From JANPCX01 sp966211815 (GTDB lineage: Bacteria; Pseudomonadota; Gammaproteobacteria; Burkholderiales; Burkholderiaceae_C), in contig CBIHOD010000013.1 in assembly GCA_966211815.1 (NCBI GenBank), forward strand, positions 1 through 64,000: DNA of 64,000 nucleotides. The letters run 5' to 3'. The notes beneath the pieces are model-generated. The model searched no databases and had not been told where the DNA came from. It saw only the letters and a program-made list of their open reading frames with translations. Both the position numbers and the translations under genes were made by a program. The first letter of the stretch is position 1. Each line of letters begins with the position of its first letter. Positions 18,101 to 26,297 of the stretch are shown here, piece after piece.

Positions 18101-20125
18101 CTCGCTGCTTTGCTCGGCGACGAGCAGGCTGTCCTCCAGCGCGGGCGCCAAGAGGCGCCTCAGCGCGTCGTCGTCCAGGCCGGTGGCCAGCCGCAGCAGC
18201 GCGGGGCGCACGTCGCCGCCCAGGCAGGCCATGGTTTCGAGCACGGCGCGGCTTTCCGGCGGCAGCCGGGCGATGCGGCGGCCGAGCAAGTCCACCACGC
18301 CGCAGTCGCCGATGTGGTCCCGGATGGACCCGGCGTCCCAGGCCCAGCCGCCGCCCTGCGGCACCAGCAGGCCGTCTTGGCGCAGGGCGTTGACCAGCTC
18401 CACCGTGTCGTAGGGGTTGCCGCCGGTGCGCTCCGCGAGCGCGGCGGCCAGCTCGCCGGCCCGCGCCTCGGGCAGGCGCAGCATTTCGCCGATCAGCGCG
18501 CCGGCGTGGCTGGGCGGCAAGTTGCCCAGCACCAGCCGGGGCACGGCCAGGCCCAGGTCTTCCCAGCGGGCGAGCAAGGCGCTCAACGGGTGGGCGGCGT
18601 CGACCGACTGCTCGCGGTAGGCGCCCACCAGCAGCAGGCCGGGGACCGGGTCGGCGGCGGTCACCACCGCGTCGATGAGCCGCAGCGTGATCGCCGGCGC
18701 CCATTGGATGTCGTCATAGACCATCACCACCGGCCGCTCGGCGCTGGCGATGCCGCGCAGCAGGTCGATCGTCGACTGCACCATCCGGGCCTCCGCCTCG
18801 CGCGGGTTGGGCACCTCGACCGGCGGGTGCCGCCCCAGCAGCAGGGCGAACTCGGGCAGCAGGCAGGGACCGAAGCCGAGGTTGCCGCCGAGCCGCTGCG
18901 CCATCCGGGCGCGGTCCAGCGCCAATTGCGCCTCGGGCTCGGCCAACAGCAGCCGGCCCAACGCGCGCAGGGCCTCGACGGCGGCGGCGGGCGCGTCCTG
19001 CCGGTATTGGTCGAACTTGCAGGAGACGAACCAGCCGCGCCGGGCGGTGACCATCGGCCGCAGCTCGTCGATCAGCGCGGTCTTGCCCACGCCCGGCATG
19101 CCGGCCACCAACAGGCAGGGGCCGGAGCCGCCGACCGAACGCTCGACCGCTTCCCGCAGCACGGCGATCTCGGTGTCGCGCCCGATCAGCCGCGACGGCG
19201 GCTTCAGGCGCGGCGCGAAGTCGTGCCGGCCGAGCGGGAAGTCGGGGTCCGCCTCGCCGTCCGCCACCGCGTCGCGCAGGCGTTGCAGGTCTTGCGCCAG
19301 GCCGTCGGCGCTCTGGTAGCGGTGGTCGGGTTCTTTTTCGAGCAGCCGCATGACCAGGTCGGACAGCAGCCGCGGCAGGCCCGGCGAGACTTCGACTGGC
19401 GGCCTGGGCCGCTGCACCAGGTGGCAATGCACCAGTTCCAGCAGGTCGCCGCTCTCGAAGGGCTTTCGCCCGGTGGCCAGCTCGTAGAGGGTGGCGCCGA
19501 GCGAATACAGGTCGGCGCGCTGGTCCACGGCGCGGCCGGTGCGGCCGGTCTGCTCGGGCGCCATGTAGGGCAGCGTGCCGGCGATGTGGCGCTGGTGGGT
19601 GAAACCGGGCCGCTCCTCGGCCAGGTCGCTGGCGATGTTGAAGTCGATCAGCGTCGGCACCAACCCGGGGCCATCGACGAGGATGTTGGAGGGGTTGACG
19701 TCCTTGTGGACCACGCCGGCCCGGTGCACGCCGGCCAGCACCCGCGCCAGCGCGCAGGCCAGGTCGAGCAGGGGCGCCAGCGCGAGTCCGCCGCTTTCCC
19801 CGCTCCGGCGGGCCTGCAGCAAGCGCGACAGCGGCGCGCCGCCGGCGTCCTGCAGCGCGAGCAGGTCTTCCGGTGTGGGCCCCGGCGCCAACCGCGCCAC
19901 GCCGTCCACGCCCGCCAGGCGCTCCAGGATCGCGGCTTCGTGGCGCAAGCGGCGCACGGCTTCGGCGCCGATGGCGCGCTTGAGCACGACGCCGCCGCCG
20001 TTCCCGGCCGGCCGCAGGCGCGTGATGAGGGTGCGTTCGCTGCGGTACAGGACCTCTTCGCCGGGGGGCGCGGTTTCGTCGGCAGGCGTCGCTGCGCGTG
20101 GCGTGGTATTCCCCGACATAGCCAT
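15113..20125 (-). CDS. giant signalling protein: Ser/Thr kinase - AAA ATPase - helical repeats - GAF - GGDEF
   Basis: 1670 residues. A kinase-like domain (about 25-275) has VVLKRAI, the catalytic loop HKDVNPSNIL (about 139) and LIDFNIAS, with DFN where most kinases have DFG. An AAA/STAND-type ATPase follows, with Walker A GMPGVGKT (about 341) and MVYDDIQWA. A long TPR-like helical region runs to about 1300. A GAF domain (about 1335-1475) and a short coiled coil lead into a GGDEF domain (about 1500-1665) with active site RYGGEEF (about 1581) and a preceding RxxD inhibitory site (RATD). It should make cyclic di-GMP in response to a kinase/GAF input. Related proteins usually end in a histidine kinase. 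ATG 20125 has AAAGGTGG six bases upstream; GTG 20143 and ATG 20119 are alternatives. Confidence 0.85.
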   Translation of the reverse strand: MAMSGNTTPRAATPADETAPPGEEVLYRSERTLITRLRPAGNGGGVVLKRAIGAEAVRRLRHEAAILERLAGVDGVARLAPGPTPEDLLALQDAGGAPLSRLLQARRSGESGGLALAPLLDLACALARVLAGVHRAGVVHKDVNPSNILVDGPGLVPTLIDFNIASDLAEERPGFTHQRHIAGTLPYMAPEQTGRTGRAVDQRADLYSLGATLYELATGRKPFESGDLLELVHCHLVQRPRPPVEVSPGLPRLLSDLVMRLLEKEPDHRYQSADGLAQDLQRLRDAVADGEADPDFPLGRHDFAPRLKPPSRLIGRDTEIAVLREAVERSVGGSGPCLLVAGMPGVGKTALIDELRPMVTARRGWFVSCKFDQYRQDAPAAAVEALRALGRLLLAEPEAQLALDRARMAQRLGGNLGFGPCLLPEFALLLGRHPPVEVPNPREAEARMVQSTIDLLRGIASAERPVVMVYDDIQWAPAITLRLIDAVVTAADPVPGLLLVGAYREQSVDAAHPLSALLARWEDLGLAVPRLVLGNLPPSHAGALIGEMLRLPEARAGELAAALAERTGGNPYDTVELVNALRQDGLLVPQGGGWAWDAGSIRDHIGDCGVVDLLGRRIARLPPESRAVLETMACLGGDVRPALLRLATGLDDDALRRLLAPALEDSLLVAEQSSETLLRFRHDRVQQAVFEGMDAAARRGRHLSLARRLVEHPALQSEAAEQYLPAVEALLDPALARPGDAGPKPERRRAAALFHRAAARVRALNFDVTERFLASAIALIRADESPQDDRLLHRLEVERHRALYGLGRLDEADAVYESIVRRCADPMDRVESAGVQMYSLHNRSRYPEGVALGLKLLAELGLPMPADPGPVIDTGFRRLAAWNAGSGKQVDFERPPAGEPRVLAWAQLIVKTANAAYFSDTTTLAWLVLESHRLWTEHGPCSQLMPSMGFIPFLLAGVRQDHRGAYESARHLVAVGEARGFEPGTSVARYIFALAASHWMEPIENGVAAFRQARAELMREGDFNFASYTHMASDLLLDCAATLDPAATEVEAGLAFAARTGNVAYTQRYLPRRQLTRALRGQTRAPGAFGDDGFDEDGYVAELGEPGIKSATYHILRAVSATVFGDMPRLAHHTAQAMPVLARLPGYYLTAVARALRGLSLADQARALPPGEGATLLRELDEDCLPWIARRAADSPVNFLHLARWLQAERAWAAGQTWAAGAAFDAAMDEAALHPRPWHRALIVERAALFHLAQGMEASGGALLARACGLYEAWGASGKVEALRRGHACLRRGASTLLGQVGVRSTTVSSEVVDMMAVLRASQALSSETSLARLTDRVALVLSAMTGATGVRLVVRPDGGEDWFMSASLGVDGSAMTAEEAGARGELPLSVFRYAERTGEVLVIEDAMRDDRFSADPYLAGPGPCAMLLAPVMKQGRLHAMLLLESRQMRGAFTADRLDLVTLIAGQLSVSLDNALLYASLERKVAERTAALEEANRRMEQLSLTDALTGLPNRRRFNDALQAEWVRALRSQRPLGLAMIDIDHFKLYNDHYGHQGGDACLQLVADAMNAELRATDLLARYGGEEFVLLLPDTEPEGALLVAERLRAAVHALDEPHSRSPLGAVTVSVGIASAVPSPETDAAGLVGAADAALYESKRAGRNQVTAPPRAL

Positions 20126-20357
20126 CCAATGCCACCTTTGCACCCAGTCATTCGACCGATCCGTGGAACCCAGCCATTCCAGCGGGCCAAGCCCGTCCCA
20201 CGGCGCCTACGTTCGCCTTCGTTATCGACACCCGGCGCGGCGCGTTGAGCGGCGGCCGGCGGTGCGGTGTGCATTACGGCCAGTTAGGGCTTGTCGGCAC
20301 GAAAGAAAGGGGCGCCGCAGTGTGGCCGGGGAGGCGACCGCTTTCCGGAAGCTTCTT

Positions 20358-20906
20358 TCAGTCCGGGATGCAGTCCATCCTCCCGGTTGGGACTTTTTCA
20401 CCGGCGCAAGGGGCGGTCGCCGTCGGGGCTTTCCCGTAGGCGTCGAACAATCCCTGGACGGCCGGATTGGATTTCGGGGCCCACACCGCCGTCGCGCTTC
20501 CCGAACCCCGGCGGAAGAAATACAGCAGCTTGTCATCGGGGCTGGCCGGCAGGGCCGTGGCGGCCGCGGTGAGGGCCGCGTAGGCGGCCGCGAAATCGGC
20601 CACGGGCCGCCGGGTGGAACGCGATCCGACCGGGAACCGGCTCATCGCCGAGCGGTGGGGCACATGGGTGACGAAGCCGCTCGGATACAGGACCAGGTAG
20701 GCGCCGCTGTCGGACGCGGTCGTCGAAAGCTCGATCGTGTCGATCTCGGACATCGGCGCGATGCGGTCTTTGATTCGGTCCTCGGCGGCCGTCCCTTGCC
20801 CGGCGGCTTGCGCGCCCTCGCGGGCCTGACCGGCCGCCTGCGCGCCGCCGCAGAGCACGGCGCAGGCGAAACCCCAAAGGGGCCATGAAGTGGTGCTGCT
20901 TTTCAT
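20358..20906 (-). CDS. secreted protein of unknown function
   Basis: A 182-residue protein with a clear signal peptide (MKSSTTSW, hydrophobic core, GGAQA cleavage region). The mature part is Ala/Gly-rich at first, then has SEIDTIELSTTASDSGAYLVLYPSGFVTHVPH and a C-terminal KLLYFFRRGSG block; two cysteines lie near the C-terminus. No family recognised. It is upstream of, and on the same strand as, the giant kinase-GGDEF gene (a 232-base gap), so the two may be linked in function or expression, but nothing in the sequence proves it. Confidence 0.6.
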   Translation of the reverse strand: MKSSTTSWPLWGFACAVLCGGAQAAGQAREGAQAAGQGTAAEDRIKDRIAPMSEIDTIELSTTASDSGAYLVLYPSGFVTHVPHRSAMSRFPVGSRSTRRPVADFAAAYAALTAAATALPASPDDKLLYFFRRGSGSATAVWAPKSNPAVQGLFDAYGKAPTATAPCAGEKVPTGRMDCIPD

Positions 20907-21195
20907 GGGTGGGCCGCGGCGGAGGAATCACCCGAGGCTATACCAGCCCCGGCAGTCCCGCCACATCCGCCGGCGACGGGGCGCCGCGTTGACCGACCGG
21001 AAGTTTAGAGGCCAAAATAGCGTTCTTGCCGGTTCGCTTGGCGCGGAAAATCCGTTACCGATCAATGGGTTGGAAATGCTCCTTGTTTCCTTCGCACGCG
21101 CCACGGCCTCCATCCCCAATCCAACGCCTTCCAGGCCGCTCGTCCGCCCACCGGCGGGCGCGGGCGGCGTGGCGCAGGCCAAGCACGGTGCATGC

Positions 21196-22428
21196 ATGAC
21201 CCCTTCTTTCGTCTTCCTTCGAGGCCGCGGCTGGATTGGCGCGCTTGCCGTCCTCCTGGCTGCTGTCCTGGCGGGTTGTGCCACGCCGGAGCGGCCCGCC
21301 GCGCCCACTGGCGATCTGGGCCTGGAACAAGGCATCTCTTATGCGGTGGAAGACCTGCTGGTGCAGGCCCGGCGCCTGCCCCAGTTCCAGCCCGGCAAGG
21401 CCCTGCTGGGCACGATCACCGGCGCGGGCAAGCCCATCATCGTGCTGGACGCGGTGATCGACGGTGTGACCGGCCAGCAGACCACAGCCACGCGGTTGCT
21501 CGACACCCGCCTGTTGGAGCGCGCCAAGGCCGGCTTCGAGCAGTTCGATGTGGTGTCGGTGTCGGCCGACAACCTGCGCAAGGCGCAATTCCTGATCGCC
21601 GGCACGCTGACCACCGGCAGCACCTCCGGCGGCGACACCGGCTACCGCATCAACCTGTCGCTCACCGAGATCCGCAACGGCCTGGTGGTGGCGCAGGCGG
21701 CCGCCCGCGTCATGTCCAAGGGTGTCGATTCCACGCCGACGAGCTTCTTCCGCGACAGCCCGTCGCTCACCAAGGACCGGGTGATCGAAGGCCAGATCCG
21801 CACCGCGCAGGCGGCGGCCGGATCCGAGGCCGACCAGGTCTACCTCGCCAGGCTGCCGGTGGCGGCGCTGGTCTCCGAGGCCGCCAAGTTCTATGAAGAA
21901 GGCAACCACGCCGAAGCGCTGCGCTATTACGAAGCCGCCGCCGAGCGCGCCGAGGGCCGGCAGATGCGGGTGCTGGTCGGCATCTACCTGAGCAACACCC
22001 AGCTGGGCCGCGTCGACGCCGCGGCGGCCGCCTTCGGCCGCATCGTGGCCCTGGGCCTGGCGACCAACAACCTGTCGGTGAAATTCCTCTTCCGCCCCGG
22101 GTCGACCGACTTCTTCCCCGACCCCAAGGTGAGCGGCCCCTATGCGATGTGGCTCAAGCAGCTCTCGCAGGAGCTGGCCGCCTCCAAGAGCTGCCTGGTG
22201 ATCGTCGGCCACACCAGCCGCACCGGTTCCGAGCAGTTCAACGAGCGCCTGTCGCTGCAGCGCGCCGCTTCCATCCAGAAGCGCATCGAGGCGATGACGC
22301 CTGAAACCGTGGGCCGCTTCCAGCCGGTCGGCATGGGCTTCCGCGAGAACCTCATCGGCTCGGGCACCGACGACCAGCAGGACGCGCTGGACCGCCGGGT
22401 GGAGTTCAAGGTGCGCAACTGCGGTTGA
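21196..22428 (+). CDS. OmpA-family lipoprotein with FlgO-like and TPR segments
   Basis: A 410-residue lipoprotein with signal and lipobox VLAGC (Cys28). The N-terminal domain (about 40-190) resembles FlgO/CsgG-like outer-membrane proteins: LLVQARRLPQF, then VVSVSADNLRKAQFLIAGTL. A short TPR region (EAAKFYEEGNHAEALRYYEAA) follows. The C-terminal OmpA-like domain holds GHTSRTGSEQFNERLSLQRA and ends in DRRVEFKV, the usual peptidoglycan-binding layout. It is probably an envelope protein anchored in the outer membrane and bound to the cell wall. The ATG at 21196 directly precedes the signal. It is divergent from the 20358-20906 gene; its exact job is unknown. Confidence 0.75.
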   Translation: MTPSFVFLRGRGWIGALAVLLAAVLAGCATPERPAAPTGDLGLEQGISYAVEDLLVQARRLPQFQPGKALLGTITGAGKPIIVLDAVIDGVTGQQTTATRLLDTRLLERAKAGFEQFDVVSVSADNLRKAQFLIAGTLTTGSTSGGDTGYRINLSLTEIRNGLVVAQAAARVMSKGVDSTPTSFFRDSPSLTKDRVIEGQIRTAQAAAGSEADQVYLARLPVAALVSEAAKFYEEGNHAEALRYYEAAAERAEGRQMRVLVGIYLSNTQLGRVDAAAAAFGRIVALGLATNNLSVKFLFRPGSTDFFPDPKVSGPYAMWLKQLSQELAASKSCLVIVGHTSRTGSEQFNERLSLQRAASIQKRIEAMTPETVGRFQPVGMGFRENLIGSGTDDQQDALDRRVEFKVRNCG

Positions 22429-22465
22429 GCCCCGCCCGCCCGTTCACGCCGCTGGCGGGCAACGC

Positions 22466-24031
22466 TCAGAAGGCTTCGTCGTTCCGCAAATAGCGCCACT
22501 GCCCCACCGGCAGGTCGCCCAGCATCACGCGGCCGATGCGCACGCGCTTCAGGCCGGTGACCTTCAACCCGACCGCTTCGCACATGCGGCGGATCTGGCG
22601 CTTCTTGCCTTCCACCAGCACGAAGCGCAGCTGGTCTTCGTTGACCCATTCCACCTTGGCGGGGCGCAGCGGCTGGCCATCCAGCTCGAGCCCGTGGTTC
22701 AGCTGGGCCAGCTGCCGGGGCGAGAGGCATTGCTGCGCGGGCAGCCCGCCGTCCAGGCTTTGCACGCGCACCAGGTATTCCTTGTCGACGGGGCTGTCTT
22801 CGCCGATCAGCGCCTTGGCGACGCGCCCGTCCTGCGTCAGCACCAGCAGGCCGGTGGAATCGATGTCCAGCCGGCCGGCGGGCACCAGGCTGCGCAGGTG
22901 GTCGCGCTGGAAGCGCACGCCGCTGACGTCGTCGCGCCACTGGTTCTGCGGCGTGACCAGCACGAAGGCGGGCTCATAGCCGTCCTCCGCCTGGCCGCTG
23001 ACGAAACCGATCGGCTTGTTCAGCAGCACGGTGACCTGCCTGGCCTGCTGCAAGCGGGCCTGGCTGTCGACGGTCACCGCCTGGCCGGGCAGCACCCGCG
23101 AGCCCAGCTCGCGCACCACCTCGCCGTCGACGCGCACCCAGCCTTTCTCGATCCATTCGTCGGCTTCGCGGCGCGAGGCCAGGCCGAGTTCGCTCATGCG
23201 CTTGGACAGGCGCACGCTGCCGGGGGCGTGCCCGGGCGCCGGTTGCGCCGGGGTTTGCCCTTCGGTTTCCGCGGCGGCCGCGGGTTTCCGGGGCCGGGAG
23301 GGGACAGGCGCGGCGACCGGCAGCCCTGCGCGCGCGACGGACCGTTTCAGCGCGCGGTCTTCCTTGAAGGCGGGTTCCGTGGCGCGCGGTTTTCGTGCTT
23401 GGGCCGCGCCGCGGGTTGCCGGCCGGGCCGGGTCGCCGGCGCGCCCGCCGTCGTCGAACGCGCGTGCCGGTGGTGATTTCTCGAAGGTGGCCGGCGCTTC
23501 ACGGCTCGGGGCGTTGTCGCGGCCGAAGGCAGTGTTGCCGCTTCTTGGCCGCGGCGGCGCGTCGTCGCGCCGGGATGGCTCGAAAGCTTTCGATGGAGAG
23601 CCGGCGCCGGCGCGTGCCGGAGGCCGCGTGTCGCGGCCCGGCGCCGCAGCGCCTGTGGAGCGCGGCGAGGACCGGTCGCGCGTGTCGCCGGCGCCGGGCC
23701 GGGCATCGCCACGCGGACCGCGGCCCGCTTCCGCGCGCCTGGGGTCCCGCGAAGGTGGGGCTGGGCGGCGGTCATCGGCCGGCCGGGCCCGCCGGGCATC
23801 CGGACGATGGGCCGGCGCGGGGCTTTGGCGCTCGCGCCGCTGTTCTTGCCGTTCCTGCCGCATCGCGGCTTCCCGTTCCGCGCGCTGGGCCTGGGCTTCG
23901 GCCAACGTGGGGCGTTGGCGCAAGCCGCTGCCGGCGCCGCGCACCGGAGGCCGGGACGGCTTGGCACTGGGCCGGCGGGTGTTGTCGGATGACTCCGTCG
24001 GGCTTTTCTTGAGTTTCAGCGTGGTGGCCAT
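22466..24031 (-). CDS. rluF: 23S rRNA pseudouridine synthase RluF-like with long disordered N-terminus
   Basis: 521 residues. The C-terminal 250 form an RluE/RluF-type enzyme: an S4 RNA-binding domain (SKRMSELGLASRREADEWI, from about 272), then the synthase domain with catalytic Asp in PAGRLDIDSTGLLVLT and the closing RRMCEAVGLKVTGLKRVRIG. RluF isomerises U2604/U2605 of 23S rRNA. The first 270 residues are highly charged and Arg/Pro/Ala-rich without predicted fold, a tail often seen in betaproteobacterial homologues and likely to bind RNA. The ATG at 24031 (MATTLKLKKS) was chosen over the frame start at 24094. It follows mutL by 126 bases. Confidence 0.85.
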   Translation of the reverse strand: MATTLKLKKSPTESSDNTRRPSAKPSRPPVRGAGSGLRQRPTLAEAQAQRAEREAAMRQERQEQRRERQSPAPAHRPDARRARPADDRRPAPPSRDPRRAEAGRGPRGDARPGAGDTRDRSSPRSTGAAAPGRDTRPPARAGAGSPSKAFEPSRRDDAPPRPRSGNTAFGRDNAPSREAPATFEKSPPARAFDDGGRAGDPARPATRGAAQARKPRATEPAFKEDRALKRSVARAGLPVAAPVPSRPRKPAAAAETEGQTPAQPAPGHAPGSVRLSKRMSELGLASRREADEWIEKGWVRVDGEVVRELGSRVLPGQAVTVDSQARLQQARQVTVLLNKPIGFVSGQAEDGYEPAFVLVTPQNQWRDDVSGVRFQRDHLRSLVPAGRLDIDSTGLLVLTQDGRVAKALIGEDSPVDKEYLVRVQSLDGGLPAQQCLSPRQLAQLNHGLELDGQPLRPAKVEWVNEDQLRFVLVEGKKRQIRRMCEAVGLKVTGLKRVRIGRVMLGDLPVGQWRYLRNDEAF

Positions 24032-24157
24032 GCGTGGGTCGTCTCGGGGAGCGGGTGGGAATTGGAACACGCCCGGCAGCGCCATGGTGGGCAAGGCGCC
24101 GGGCGGGACAGGGTGCGGCGACGGGCCGCGAAAGGGTGCGGAAAGGCTTTCCCGGCC

Positions 24158-26173
24158 TCAGCGGCCACGCAGGAACAGGGCGTCGAGTTCCTTGACCGTG
24201 ACCTGGCGCCAGGTTGGACGGCCATGGTTGCATTGGTCGGAACGCTCGGTGCGTTCCATGTCGCGCAGCAGCGCGTTCATCTCGGCCAGCGTCAGCTGTC
24301 GGTTGGCCCGCACCGCGCCGTGGCAGGCCATGGTGGCGAGGATTTCGTGCTGTGCGCGCTCGACGAGGTTGCTGGCTTCGAACTGGGCCAGGTCGGCGAG
24401 CACGCTGCGGGCCAGCTCGACCACATCGCCCTGGGAAAGCGCGGCCGGTCGCGAACGCACCGCCAGCGTTTGCGGGCCGAGCGGCGAGATGTCCAGGCCC
24501 AGGGCCTGCAGCGTGGCGGCGTGGGCCTGGGCGGCGGCCAGCTCGGCGGGCGTCGCGGGGAAGGTGACCGGGATCAGCAACGGCTGGGATTCGATCGCCG
24601 CCGCGCCCAGGCCGGCCTTGAGCCGTTCGTAGACCACGCGCTCGTGGGCGGCGTGCATGTCGACCACGACCAGGCCATCGCGGTTCTCGGCCAGGATGTA
24701 GATGCCGGCGATCTGCGCGATCGCCCGGCCGAGCGGCCAGTCGTCGGGATGGACTTCGGCGGCGGCCTGGACGGTGATTCCTTCCGGCGCGCGGGCCTGC
24801 AGGCCGGCCGGGGCGTCGCTCCGCGCGTCGGGGCGCTGGCCCGCCGCGTCGCCGTCGAGCGGGCGGCCGGCGCGGTCGGCCGCACCGCCGCCGGCCATGG
24901 CGGGCGGCGACGGGCGCCATGCGGAGGGCACTTCCTGCGCATGCAGCACCGATGCCTGCTGCAAGCCGAGGCGGCCTTGCTGGTAGGGGCGGCTGGCGAA
25001 ACCACCGGTCCACGCGGCCGGCCCCGCGCCCGCGGCGGGGCCGGCGCCAGGGGCATCCGCCGCCGGGGCGAAGGCGAGGGGGCGCTGCGGCGCGGCGTCG
25101 GCGCTTTCGCCCGCCGGATTCGCGCCGGGCGGGGCGGCCAGCGCTTTGGACGGCGCCAGCACCGACACCACCGCCTTGTGCACCGCCTGGTGCACGGCGC
25201 GCGACTCTCGGAAGCGAACCTCGATCTTGGTGGGGTGCACGTTCACGTCGACCTGCTCGGGCGCGATGTCGATGAACAGCACGTAGCTCGGCTGGCGCTG
25301 GCCGTGCAGCACGTCGTCGAAGGCGGAACGCACCGCGTGGGCGATCAGCTTGTCGCGCACGTAGCGGCCATTGACATACACGTACTGCTGGTCGGCGCGC
25401 GAACGCGCCGCCTCGGGCGTGCCGACGCGGCCGCTGATGCGCATCACGCCCGCGTCCCAGGCCACCGGGCGGCTCTGCTCGATGAAATCGCGGCCGAGCA
25501 CGTCCTGCAGGCGCGTCTCGGGGACGGCGGTGCGCCACTGCTGGGACAGCTTGCCTTCGTGCCAGATGGCGAAGCCGACGCCGGGCCGGGCCAGGGCGTG
25601 GCGACGCACCGCCTCGACGCAGTGCGCCAGTTCCGTGGCCTCGGATTTCAGGAACTTGCGGCGCGCCGGCGTGTTGAAGAAAAGCTCGCGCACCTCGACG
25701 CTGGTGCCCACGCCGCGCGCCACCGGTTGCAGTTCGCCGGAGCGGGCGTCCAGGCGCAGCGCGTGGCCTTCGCCGCGCGGCCGGCTGGCCAGCGCGACCT
25801 CGGCCACCGAGCTGATCGCCGCCAGCGCCTCGCCGCGGAACCCCATGGTGGCGACCTGCTCCAGGTCGTCCAGGCTGCCGATCTTGCTGGTGGCGTGGCG
25901 CTTCAGGGCCAGGGGCAGTTCGTCGGCGGGGATGCCGCAGCCGTCGTCTTCGACCACCACCGCCCGGATGCCGCCGGCCACCAGTTTGAGCGTCACCTGG
26001 GCGGCGCCGGAATCGAGGGCGTTGTCGACCAGCTCGCGCACCACCGAGGCGGGCCGCTCGACGACCTCGCCGGCGGCGATCTGGCTCACCAGTTCGTCGG
26101 GCAGTTCGCGGATCGGGCGGCGCGGGGCGGAGGCCGGCCCGGCGGGCCGGGCGTCGTGGAGTGCAGCGGTCAT
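24158..26173 (-). CDS. mutL: DNA mismatch repair protein MutL
   Basis: 671 residues. The N-terminal GHKL ATPase has IAAGEVVERPASVVRELVDNALDSGA, DDGCGIP, ATSKI and GFRGEAL. The middle is a long Pro/Ala-rich linker (about 330-470). The C-terminal dimerisation domain contains DMHAAHERVVYE near residue 505, matching the endonuclease motif DQHA-x2-E-x4-E apart from Met for Gln, the variant known in Neisseria MutL. It should therefore nick DNA itself, as expected where MutH is absent. The conserved C-terminal CHGAVRANRQLT and CNHGRPTW are present. ATG 26173 is the only sensible start. Confidence 0.95.
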   Translation of the reverse strand: MTAALHDARPAGPASAPRRPIRELPDELVSQIAAGEVVERPASVVRELVDNALDSGAAQVTLKLVAGGIRAVVVEDDGCGIPADELPLALKRHATSKIGSLDDLEQVATMGFRGEALAAISSVAEVALASRPRGEGHALRLDARSGELQPVARGVGTSVEVRELFFNTPARRKFLKSEATELAHCVEAVRRHALARPGVGFAIWHEGKLSQQWRTAVPETRLQDVLGRDFIEQSRPVAWDAGVMRISGRVGTPEAARSRADQQYVYVNGRYVRDKLIAHAVRSAFDDVLHGQRQPSYVLFIDIAPEQVDVNVHPTKIEVRFRESRAVHQAVHKAVVSVLAPSKALAAPPGANPAGESADAAPQRPLAFAPAADAPGAGPAAGAGPAAWTGGFASRPYQQGRLGLQQASVLHAQEVPSAWRPSPPAMAGGGAADRAGRPLDGDAAGQRPDARSDAPAGLQARAPEGITVQAAAEVHPDDWPLGRAIAQIAGIYILAENRDGLVVVDMHAAHERVVYERLKAGLGAAAIESQPLLIPVTFPATPAELAAAQAHAATLQALGLDISPLGPQTLAVRSRPAALSQGDVVELARSVLADLAQFEASNLVERAQHEILATMACHGAVRANRQLTLAEMNALLRDMERTERSDQCNHGRPTWRQVTVKELDALFLRGR

Positions 26174-26297
26174 CGCCCGATTTTAGGCAGCCGGGGGTTC
26201 CGGGCCACCCTTTGGGGAATGGGCGGGCGATTGGCTTGTCGGCACCGCCTGGCATCGCCGCGGGCCATGCGCGCCGCTCGGGCGAAAACCGTGTTTC

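Noticed and set aside
15278..20248. A 1656-codon open frame on the plus strand opposite the kinase-GGDEF gene
   Set aside because: It is the antisense shadow of a GC-rich coding sequence: Gln/Arg/His-rich with no domains, while the minus frame shows continuous motifs.
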